Positions 1 to 4,616 of a stretch of DNA of 6,901 nt are shown here, in pieces. The stretch comes from an uncultured Chloroflexota bacterium (GTDB lineage Bacteria; Chloroflexota; Limnocylindria; Limnocylindrales; Limnocylindraceae), in NCBI GenBank assembly GCA_903938075.1, contig CAJABS010000157.1, positions 1 through 6,901 of the forward strand. The letters are read 5' to 3'. The translations under genes were made by a program, and so were the position numbers. The notes below the pieces were generated by a model that worked only from the letters and a program-made list of their open reading frames with translations, ran no database searches and had not been told where the DNA came from. Position 1 is the first letter of the stretch; every line of letters starts with the position of its first letter.

Positions 1-437
1 CCGCGAAGCTTCTCAAGCTTGTCGCCAAGCTTCGAGGCCTCCTTCTTCGACATGATGTCGAACTCGCCAGCCTGCTCACGAGCTTCTAGCTGTTCCATGA
101 GGGTGAGGCGCTTGCGAATGGTCGTGAAGTTGGTGAGCATGCCACCGAGCCAGCGCTTGATGACGTATGGCTGACCGGCGCGGGTCGCCTCTTCTTGAAT
201 TGGCGCCTGTGCCTGCTTCTTGGTGCCGACGAAGAGAATGGTCTCCCCGTTTGCGCTTGCGTCGCGCACGGCGTCGAGGGCAATCTGCAGGTGCTTCGCA
301 CTCTTGGCGAGGTCGAGGATGTGGATCCCGTTGCGCTGCGCGTAGATAAACGGCGCCATCTTGGGATTCCATCGGCGTGTCTGGTGCCCGAAGTGGGCTC
401 CGACTTCGAGAAGGTCGCGCATGGTTACTGGTGCCAT
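1..437 (-). CDS. rpsB: 30S ribosomal protein S2, N-terminal part (runs off left edge)
   Basis: Structural protein of the small ribosomal subunit, bound on the solvent side of the head-body region. The 145 visible codons start at the ATG at 437. They show the S2 hallmarks [13 protein letters not shown] (residues 15-27), [10 protein letters not shown] (67-76) and RWLGGMLTN (95-103), then a charged helix ending in [15 protein letters not shown]. The rest of the protein (full length usually 230-280 residues) lies outside the window. The start is fixed by the family N-terminus and by AAGGAG at 442-447, four bases upstream. In many bacteria tsf follows rpsB, which would be off the left end. The gene is separated from yraN by 156 bp holding its own candidate promoter and a structured leader, so it is probably a separate transcription unit. 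Assignment is certain; only the C-terminus is unseen. Confidence 0.97.
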   Translation of the reverse strand, partial: MAPVTMRDLLEVGAHFGHQTRRWNPKMAPFIYAQRNGIHILDLAKSAKHLQIALDAVRDASANGETILFVGTKKQAQAPIQEEATRAGQPYVIKRWLGGMLTNFTTIRKRLTLMEQLEAREQAGEFDIMSKKEASKLGDKLEKLR

Positions 438-563
438 AGTTCTCCTTACACGGTTATTCCACCGCGGGACGCCTTCACGACCCCGAAGGGCCACCGTAGT
501 GGGGCGTCTGGTTCCGCGTGCGTATTTCGCTCCCTTGCGGGGGCGGACATCCGATTCGGACGC
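438..563 (-). ncRNA. structured 5' leader of rpsB (candidate r-protein autoregulatory RNA)
   Basis: About 126 nt between the inferred transcription start and the rpsB ATG. Read on the minus strand, it first forms a hairpin at 545-528: a seven-pair stem with one C-A mismatch and a GCAA (GNRA) loop. It then forms a three-way junction at 508-468. The closing stem is GACGCC (508-503) with GGCGUC (473-468). One arm is CCAC-UACG-GUGG (502-491), stacked directly on the closing stem; the other is CCC-UUCG-GGG (490-481). Both arms end in cUNCGg tetraloops. The ribosome binding site at 442-447 follows 20 nt after the junction. A leader that binds S2 is known upstream of rpsB in gammaproteobacteria; similarity of function here is inference. 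No thermodynamic or covariation check was possible. Confidence 0.6.
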
Positions 564-569
564 TCGGGA

Positions 570-578
570 ATCCTAGCA
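570..578 (-). promoter_or_regulatory. candidate extended -10 promoter element for rpsB
   Basis: Minus strand reads TGC-TAGGAT: a TGn extension followed by a TAnnnT-type -10 hexamer (575-570). No convincing -35 hexamer is present 16-18 bp upstream, where a GC hairpin lies instead; extended -10 promoters can do without a -35. The start site would be near 563, giving a leader of about 126 nt. The ten bases GCTAGGATTC recur exactly at the rpsP candidate promoter, which supports a functional element. Confidence 0.45.
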
Positions 579-579
579 C

Positions 580-594
580 GGGGCGCCGAGCCCC
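580..594 (-). terminator. short GC hairpin at the yraN stop codon (weak terminator candidate)
   Basis: Minus strand GGGGC-TCGGC-GCCCC: a five-pair stem with a five-base loop that starts on the last base of the yraN TAG stop. It is followed by GTGCTAGG, not a U tract, so it is at best a non-canonical terminator. It also sits where the -35 region of the candidate rpsB promoter would be. The same placement recurs after trmD and after ffh. Confidence 0.3.
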
Positions 595-941
595 TAGGCG
601 ACCCCTCGAACGAGGCGAAGTCGCTCGCGTCCGGGGCTGCCGAGCACGAGGAGGAGGTCAATACGACACCCCTCGGGGAGGTGGGCGCGTTGCCGCCGCA
701 GCGCACGCATCTTGCGTGCCCCTAAGAGCTCTGCTGGGGCGGCTGCACCGACGGAGCCACGGCGACGCACCTCGATGGCTACAAGGGAGCCGCGCGGGTC
801 ACGTGCAAGTAGGTCGACCTCAAGTCGACCAAGGCGCAGGTTCCGCGAGAGGATCACCCAGCCACTGCGAGCGAGGGAGCGCGCCGCCAGTGCTTCGGCT
901 TCACGCCCGACGAGTGCCCGCTGTGCAGAGCTAATTACCAC
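594..941 (-). CDS. yraN: YraN/UPF0102 family protein, PD-(D/E)xK nuclease-like fold
   Basis: 115 residues, the usual length for this family. Seen: the opening helix motif GREAEALAARSLARSGW (12-28), the core strand LEVDLLARD (40-48) with Asp43, then the strand LVAIEVRRR (53-61), followed by the basic helix KMRALRRQRAHL. In the family this pattern resembles a restriction-endonuclease-like active site, D...ExK. Here the Lys of ExK is Arg (Glu57-Val-Arg59). The cellular role of the family is not settled; roles in DNA processing are suspected. The start is GTG at 941. There is no in-frame ATG upstream and no clear ribosome binding site, so the exact start is uncertain. It lies 46 bp after rnhB, a very common pairing, and is probably co-transcribed with it. 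Alternative: none that fits better. Confidence 0.88.
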   Translation of the reverse strand: MVISSAQRALVGREAEALAARSLARSGWVILSRNLRLGRLEVDLLARDPRGSLVAIEVRRRGSVGAAAPAELLGARKMRALRRQRAHLPEGCRIDLLLVLGSPGRERLRLVRGVA

Positions 942-987
942 CAGCAGAGGCTCGCATCACCGCCGTACCAGTGGCGTTCCCGCGGAG

Positions 988-1659
988 TTAGCTACGGGGC
1001 AGTAGGCCGATTCGCGCTGCAACTGGGGCGTAGGTGCGGCGATGGTGTGGCGTCACGCCGAGGGCATCAAGGGCGGCAAGGTGTACGGGGGCTGGATACC
1101 CCACATTGGATTCCCAACCGTAGCCGGGGTAGCGGAGTGCGAGCTCGGCCATGAGCTTGTCGCGAAGCACCTTTGCAACGATCGAGGCACAGGCAATCGC
1201 ATACACCGACTGATCGCCACGAACGACGGTCGCGTGGGGCCCGATCAGGTCGCGGAGCTCGCGCGCGCTGCTCCCGTCAACGAGGGCAAAGTCTGGCGCC
1301 GCCCCCCTCCTCCGGGAGAGCTGCGCGACGGCACGCGCCATTGCACGATGCGAAGCCGCACGTGGGTTGATGCGCTCCACCTCTCGCGCTGATGCAGCAC
1401 CGATTCCGATTGCCACAGCAACCTCTCGAATCTGTTGCGCAAGAGCGACGCGACGTGCCGGGGTCAGCATCTTTGAATCACGGACGCCAGGGATCGGATC
1501 TCCTGCGGGCATCAGAATGGCGCAGGCAACGACGGGTCCGGCAAGTGGTGCAAGACCAACTTCATCAATGCCAATAACGGCACGTTCAGGATGTCCGTGG
1601 CGCAGCTCGAGTTCGCGAGTTGGCAGTGTGCGGCCACTCGTGGGCCGCAGGTCGCTCAC
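988..1659 (-). CDS. rnhB: ribonuclease HII
   Basis: Cytoplasmic endonuclease that nicks RNA in RNA/DNA hybrids and initiates removal of single ribonucleotides from DNA. 223 residues. All four carboxylates known from the family are present: Asp32 and Glu33 (GIDEVG), Asp128 (LVDG) and Asp149 (RGD). Also visible are DSKML (61-65), IACASIVAKVLRD (155-167) and the C-terminal HHRRTYAPV. Odd: the GRG motif that normally follows DEV and reads the RNA-DNA junction is GLA here (Gly35-Leu36-Ala37), and the usual KGY near the C-terminus is VGY. The start is GTG at 1659. Its first bases overlap the rplS TGA as GTGA, and AAGG lies seven bases upstream inside rplS, implying translational coupling. The N-terminus has about 16 extra residues before the first core strand compared with E. 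coli. Family assignment is secure; full activity is less certain. Confidence 0.95.
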   Translation of the reverse strand: MSDLRPTSGRTLPTRELELRHGHPERAVIGIDEVGLAPLAGPVVACAILMPAGDPIPGVRDSKMLTPARRVALAQQIREVAVAIGIGAASAREVERINPRAASHRAMARAVAQLSRRRGAAPDFALVDGSSARELRDLIGPHATVVRGDQSVYAIACASIVAKVLRDKLMAELALRYPGYGWESNVGYPAPVHLAALDALGVTPHHRRTYAPVAARIGLLPRS

Positions 1660-2327
1660 TCCGGAGCCTTCTCCGATGCCTCAGCGGCTGGCGCTTCAGC
1701 AGGTGCGCTCTCTTCAGTCGCGACGTCAGCGCTCGCCTCGCTCACTTCGGCGGCTGGCGCCTCGGCGATTGGAGCTTCAACGGCAGGAGCCTCAGCGACA
1801 ACTTCGGCTGCAGTTGCAGCTGCGGTGGCCTCTTCGGCGGCGGCGGCTGTTGCTGCAGCGGCGGCCACTGCGGCCTCTTCGGCTGCAACAACGGCAGCGG
1901 CGGCGGCAAGCACGGCGTCTGCCTCGTCCTTGATCGCCTTCTTTGCGGCGGCCTTCACTTCGTTCTTCGCAATGTCGGTGGCGCTATCGCGGCGCTCGCG
2001 GAGCGACGACTGCTTACCAACGCGATCGCGCAGGAAGTAGAGCTGCGCCCGGTTGGATACACCGTGTCGGACGACTTCGATCTTCTCGATACGTGGGCTG
2101 TGGACCTTGAAGGTTCGCTCAACGCCAACGCCTGAGGCGATACGTCGAACGGTGATGTTCAGGCCGAGTCCGCCGCCGCGCAGGCGCATGACGGTGCCCT
2201 CGAATACCTGAATGCGCTCTCGGTTCCCTTCAACGACCTTCGCCGACACCTTGACGGTGTCGCCGGTCTTGATCTCCGGGAGATCGCTCTTCATCTGGGC
2301 GTCGGTCAGCGTGCGGATCAAATCCAT
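1656..2327 (-). CDS. rplS: 50S ribosomal protein L19 with long Ala-rich acidic C-terminal tail
   Basis: Large-subunit protein at the 30S-50S interface. Residues 1-114 are a normal L19 core: GDTVKVSAKVVEGNRERIQV (22-41), VFEGTVMRLRGGG, SGVGVERTFKVHSPRIEKIE (65-84) and LYFLRDRVGK. L19 is usually about 115 residues, but this one has 223. The extra 109 residues begin with a Lys-rich helix-like segment (121-133) and pass into an Ala tract with paired Glu, then EAP/AEAP-type repeats. By my count 48 of the last 103 residues are Ala. The ATG at 2327 has GGAGA at 2334-2338, six bases upstream. The tail is in frame, with no sign of a frameshift, and ends exactly at the GTGA overlap with rnhB. Such tails occur on ribosomal proteins of some high-G+C bacteria; the function is unknown. 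Confidence 0.96.
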   Translation of the reverse strand: MDLIRTLTDAQMKSDLPEIKTGDTVKVSAKVVEGNRERIQVFEGTVMRLRGGGLGLNITVRRIASGVGVERTFKVHSPRIEKIEVVRHGVSNRAQLYFLRDRVGKQSSLRERRDSATDIAKNEVKAAAKKAIKDEADAVLAAAAAVVAAEEAAVAAAAATAAAAEEATAAATAAEVVAEAPAVEAPIAEAPAAEVSEASADVATEESAPAEAPAAEASEKAPE

Positions 2328-2344
2328 GATTAGTCTCCGTGGTG

Positions 2345-2363
2345 GCCGACAGAACCTGTCGGC
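2345..2363 (-). promoter_or_regulatory. hairpin in the rplS leader
   Basis: Minus strand GCCGACAG-GTT-CTGTCGGC: a perfect eight-pair stem with a three-base loop. It begins about four bases after the inferred transcription start and ends seven bases before the ribosome binding site. L19-binding leaders exist in Firmicutes; whether this is an L19 target, an mRNA-stabilising 5' hairpin or something else cannot be told from the sequence. Confidence 0.5.
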
Positions 2364-2373
2364 GCGGGCGGTG

Positions 2374-2382
2374 AGAATAGCA
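2374..2382 (-). promoter_or_regulatory. candidate extended -10 promoter element for rplS
   Basis: Minus strand TGC-TATTCT, a TGn extension with a TAnnnT-type hexamer (2379-2374), in the gap between trmD and rplS. No -35 match is seen; a GC hairpin occupies that region. The predicted start is near 2367, giving a leader of about 40 nt. It would let rplS-rnhB-yraN be expressed independently of the upstream genes. Confidence 0.4.
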
Positions 2383-2383
2383 C

Positions 2384-2399
2384 AGGCCCCCTGGGGCCT
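2384..2399 (-). terminator. GC hairpin just after trmD (weak terminator or attenuator candidate)
   Basis: Minus strand AGGCCC-CAGG-GGGCCT: six pairs with a four-base loop, starting five bases past the trmD TGA. It is followed by GTGCTATTCTC, which has scattered T but no true U tract. Possibly partial termination between trmD and rplS, where differing demand for enzyme and ribosomal protein would make one useful (inference). Confidence 0.35.
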
Positions 2400-2403
2400 C
2401 CCC

Positions 2404-3114
2404 TCACGACCCCTCGCTCCCCTTCGTGGGCTTGGCGAGGTCAGGGCGCTGGCGCTTGGTGCGGCGGACCGCCTCTTCGTGCCGCCAGGCGGCGACCCCC
2501 GCGTGGTTCCCTGAGAGGAGGATCTCCGGCACCCCTACCCCTCGGAACTCGGCGGGCCGGGTGAACTGGGGATACTCCAGGAGCTCCCCGGAGAACGACT
2601 CCTCCGAGAGCGACGCGGCATCAATGGCGCCAGGGACGAGGCGCAGGATTGCATCACAGAGGACGATTGCCGCCGGCTCGCCGCCGGAGAGGACGAAGTC
2701 GCCGAGACTCAGCTCCAGATCAACGTAGGCGCGAACGCGGTCATCAACCCCCTCATAACGACCGCAGATGATGATCAGGTGGGAGGCGGCTGCGAGCGCT
2801 CGAACGCGCGGCTGTCGTAGTCGCTCGCCACCCGCATCAAAGAGGATGACGGTGGAGTCTGGGCCACGCAGTGCCTCAATTGCATCAACGAGTGGCTCTG
2901 GCCGTAAGAGCATCCCTGCCCCGCCGCCATACGGCTCATCGTCGACCGACCGGTGCTTCCCGATCCCCCAGGTGCGTAGATCATGACAGGTCAGCGTGGC
3001 CAAGCCCCGCTCAAGGGCCCGCGCGGGGATGCTGGCGGAGAGCGCCGACATGATCGTTTCTGGGAAGAGCGAGATCACGTCGATCTTCAACACTGGTTTG
3101 GACTCCTCACTCAT
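2404..3114 (-). CDS. trmD: tRNA (guanine-N1-)-methyltransferase TrmD
   Basis: Methylates N1 of G37, next to the anticodon, using S-adenosylmethionine, which prevents +1 frameshifting; the family acts as a trefoil-knot homodimer. 236 residues, normal length. Seen: ISLFPE (14-19), KHRSVDDEPYGGGAGMLLRPEP (53-74, in parts), ICGRYEGVDDRV (116-127), LSLGDFVLSGGE (135-146), and YPQFTRPAEFRG with VPEILLSGNHAG (181-206), which form the knot and linker. Odd: the catalytic Asp of the family's EDSF/NDSF motif (Asp169 in E. coli) is Glu172 here (SEESF). The ATG at 3114 overlaps the rimM stop as ATGA, with AGGTGA three bases upstream, so translation is probably coupled. A short Ser/Gly/Lys tail ends the protein. 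Identity is certain. Confidence 0.97.
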   Translation of the reverse strand: MSEESKPVLKIDVISLFPETIMSALSASIPARALERGLATLTCHDLRTWGIGKHRSVDDEPYGGGAGMLLRPEPLVDAIEALRGPDSTVILFDAGGERLRQPRVRALAAASHLIIICGRYEGVDDRVRAYVDLELSLGDFVLSGGEPAAIVLCDAILRLVPGAIDAASLSEESFSGELLEYPQFTRPAEFRGVGVPEILLSGNHAGVAAWRHEEAVRRTKRQRPDLAKPTKGSEGS

Positions 3115-3791
3115 GCGTCACCTGCAGCACGCTTCGCAGCGCTCTTCTTCGGGCGACGGGAGGCCTTCGCGGCGCGCAGCGAGGCGACGCTACCCGGCGT
3201 CTTCTGTGGCCCACGCCGACGAGGTGCCTTCGCTGCACGAACCGTGAGCTCCGAACCGGTGAGGTCGGCGACGATGCGCCCGTCGCGTGGCGCAAACTCC
3301 ACGATCACCGCAGCAACGGCGGGAAGGTCGATCTCTCCCCCGTCTGGCGTATGTACGACGTAGACCTCGGCGCCGCCGGCGCGATAGAGATCACGAATCT
3401 CCCCAATGATTTCGCCCTGAGGGTCGCGCACCGTGACGCCAATCACCTCATCCCAGAGCACACGGTCTGGTGGCACCTGTACCTCGGCAGCTGGAATCGT
3501 GAGGTAGGCACCAACAAGTCGCTCGCCCGCCAGTCGGCTCTGCACTTCGCCGAAACGAATGAAGAGGCCTGGGGAGCCTGGGGTCACCTCGAGCAGCGTG
3601 AGGACGCGCTCGGTACCTTCAACGCAAAGGCGCGCGCCAGGGATAAAGCGTTGCTCTGGAAGGTCGGTCAGTACCTCGAGGCGGAGGGTGCCATCAAGAC
3701 CGCGAACGCCGCGCACCTGCGCAACGCGCAGGTCCGTCGTCGTCTCAGCCGATTTCGAGGACGTAGTTCTCTCCGGTGCGATTTGAGACAA
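3111..3791 (-). CDS. rimM: 16S rRNA processing / 30S maturation factor RimM
   Basis: Assists late maturation of the 30S head, in known cases by binding S19. 226 residues against the usual 165-180. The N-terminal barrel spans about 20-100 (LRVAQVRGVRGLDGTLRLEV, then LTDLPEQRFIPG). The PRC barrel runs about 110-184 (LWDEVIGVTV, DPQGEIIGEIRDLY, GEIDLPAV, GRIVADL). Residues 185-226 form an extra Lys/Arg/Ala tail with RAAKAPRRR and RAAKASRRPKK, giving a strongly basic end. The only canonical start that keeps the first beta strand is TTG at 3791, because an in-frame TGA lies two codons upstream. It overlaps khpA by 47 bp and lacks a clear ribosome binding site, so the start is uncertain. A CTG at about residue 21 would match the family N-terminus. 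The stop overlaps trmD. Confidence 0.92.
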   Translation of the reverse strand: MSQIAPERTTSSKSAETTTDLRVAQVRGVRGLDGTLRLEVLTDLPEQRFIPGARLCVEGTERVLTLLEVTPGSPGLFIRFGEVQSRLAGERLVGAYLTIPAAEVQVPPDRVLWDEVIGVTVRDPQGEIIGEIRDLYRAGGAEVYVVHTPDGGEIDLPAVAAVIVEFAPRDGRIVADLTGSELTVRAAKAPRRRGPQKTPGSVASLRAAKASRRPKKSAAKRAAGDA

Positions 3792-3978
3792 CCTTCAACA
3801 GGCTGCGCATTGCCTTGGCAATGCTGCCGTTGCGTCCGATGACGCGGCCCATATCCTCTTCATCAACGACGAGACGCAAGATGATGGCGTCGCCATCCTC
3901 CTCTACCTCAACGCTGACGCCGTCTGGATTGTCGGCAAGCGACTTTGCGACGTACTCGACGAGCTGCGCTGCTGCCAC
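3745..3978 (-). CDS. khpA: KH-domain RNA-binding protein KhpA (YlqC family)
   Basis: Small single-KH RNA-binding protein of 77 residues, the standard length. In Firmicutes the family partners KhpB/Jag and affects cell elongation and small-RNA biology; the role here is inferred from family only. Seen: an N-terminal helix LVEYVAKSLADNP, strand VSVEVEEDGDAIILRLVV, then the nucleic-acid-binding loop GRNG (48-51) in MGRVIGRNGSIAKAMRSLL, and a final strand YVLEIG. The start is GTG at 3978, directly after the rpsP TAA with no spacer. A strong GAGGAGG, encoded by the last rpsP codons, sits five bases upstream, which settles the start and implies coupling to rpsP. The coding end overlaps the proposed rimM start. 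Confidence 0.94.
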   Translation of the reverse strand: MAAAQLVEYVAKSLADNPDGVSVEVEEDGDAIILRLVVDEEDMGRVIGRNGSIAKAMRSLLKVVSNRTGENYVLEIG

Positions 3979-4497
3979 TTAGGCCTCCTCGGCGGCAGGT
4001 GCCGCCTCTGCTGGTGCCGCTTCGGCGACAGGTGCTGCTTCAACAGCTGCGACCTCTTCTACCGGTGCCGCTTCGGCGACAGGTGCATCTTCCGTTGGAG
4101 CGGCCTCAGGAGCTGGCGCATCAGCGGTCGCCTCAACGACGGCCTCTGGCGCAGCTTCAACGACCACTGTTGGCTCTTCGACAACTGGGCGCGTGCCAGG
4201 CTTGGTGTAGCCAGGTGTTGCAGCCTTCGCCAGCGTCTTGCCGCCCATGGCGATTCCGCCAGCGCGCGCCTTGGTGATCAACTTGCCGACAACGTCAGAT
4301 GGCTGTGCGCCCTTTGCGATCCAGGCATCAACCTTGGCGAGATCAAGCACCAGCGTCATTGGCTCGGTGCGTGGGTTGTAGTGGCCAAGAATTTCTAGTG
4401 AGCGACCATCTCGTGGCGAGCGGCGATCCGTGGCAACCACGCGATACGATGGCTGCTTAGATGCGCCCACGCGGGTCAAACGGATCCGAACACTCAT
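3979..4497 (-). CDS. rpsP: 30S ribosomal protein S16 with Ala/Glu/Pro-rich C-terminal tail
   Basis: Small-subunit assembly protein. Residues 1-80 are a normal S16: [46 protein letters not shown] and [12 protein letters not shown]. The family is usually 80-100 residues; this one has 172. The extension starts with a Gly/Lys/Thr-rich linker (81-105), then an acidic low-complexity tail of Ala, Glu, Pro and Val in which the octapeptide APVAEAAP occurs at 138-145 and 155-162. The ATG at 4497 is fixed by the family N-terminus; GGAGG at 4509-4513 lies 11 bases upstream, a long spacing. It is the first gene of the rpsP-khpA-rimM-trmD run and has its own candidate promoter and two-hairpin leader after ffh. 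Confidence 0.97.
   Translation of the reverse strand: MSVRIRLTRVGASKQPSYRVVATDRRSPRDGRSLEILGHYNPRTEPMTLVLDLAKVDAWIAKGAQPSDVVGKLITKARAGGIAMGGKTLAKAATPGYTKPGTRPVVEEPTVVVEAAPEAVVEATADAPAPEAAPTEDAPVAEAAPVEEVAAVEAAPVAEAAPAEAAPAAEEA
4013..4086 (-). repeat. 23 bp exact direct repeat, 51 bp period, inside rpsP tail
   Basis: Positions 4013-4035 and 4064-4086 are identical over 23 bases (both contain CGCTTCGGCGACAGGTGC). The offset of 51 bases is exactly 17 codons, so the frame is kept and both copies encode APVAEAAP. This looks like a tandem duplication that lengthened the S16 tail; the intervening bases have diverged. Confidence 0.85.
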
Positions 4498-4568
4498 CCC
4501 TGATGCATCCTCCGAGGCGCCGCCCCTTCCGGAGCGGCTGGTGGCCCTGGCGTTGCCAGGGGGTCAGT
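4498..4568 (-). ncRNA. two-hairpin 5' leader of rpsP
   Basis: About 70 nt between the inferred start site and the rpsP ATG. The first hairpin (4561-4545) is a perfect seven-pair stem, CCCTGGC-AAC-GCCAGGG. The second (4538-4519) is an eight-pair stem with one G-U pair, GCCGCTCC-GGAA-GGGGCGGC, capped by a GGAA (GNRA) tetraloop. The ribosome binding site GGAGG begins five bases after the second stem. Together the stems use more than half of the leader. A regulatory role in S16 synthesis or in mRNA stability is inference. Confidence 0.55.
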
Positions 4569-4574
4569 CCGTGA

Positions 4575-4580
4575 ATCCTA
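4575..4580 (-). promoter_or_regulatory. candidate -10 element for the rpsP operon
   Basis: Minus strand TAGGAT, a TAnnnT-type hexamer, in GCTAGGATTC, which is identical to the ten bases at the rpsB candidate promoter; beyond it the match continues as (A/C)CG. No TGn extension and no clear -35 are seen. The start site would be near 4568. Confidence 0.4.
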
Positions 4581-4594
4581 GCCGCTCAGCGGCT
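4580..4594 (-). terminator. hairpin between ffh and rpsP (weak terminator candidate)
   Basis: Minus strand AGCCGC-TGA-GCGGCT: a perfect six-pair stem with a three-base loop, 22 bases past the ffh TAG. No U tract follows; the next bases are AGGATTC, so the stem abuts the candidate -10 box. It may end some ffh transcripts or belong to the promoter region. Confidence 0.3.
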
Positions 4595-4616
4595 CGGGCG
4601 CATCTCTCCCCGTGAA

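Noticed and set aside
580..594. Rho-independent terminator after yraN (and likewise at 2384-2399 and 4580-4594)
   Set aside because: Hairpins are real but none is followed by a U tract, so I list them only as weak candidates.
195..725. Plus-strand open frame of 176 codons opposite rpsB and yraN
   Set aside because: It lies antisense to two confidently identified genes, crosses their boundary and resembles no family; it is a high-G+C shadow frame.
942..987. Promoter or regulatory site between rnhB and yraN
   Set aside because: The 46 bp gap shows no convincing -10, -35, hairpin or ribosome binding site.
1790..1960. Possible frameshift or assembly error creating the L19 Ala tract
   Set aside because: The frame stays open with consistent Ala/Glu codon use and ends exactly at the GTGA overlap with rnhB, and S16 has a similar tail.
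1620..2135. Plus-strand frame of 171 codons rich in Gly, Cys and Ser opposite rplS
   Set aside because: Its composition is simply the antisense of the GCN-rich L19 tail, and no start signal is seen.
4494..4508. Four-codon upstream frame ATG-CAT-CAG-GGA-TGA overlapping the rpsP start
   Set aside because: GGAGG abuts its ATG directly, leaving no spacing for initiation; probably chance, though the ATGA overlap would fit a leader peptide.
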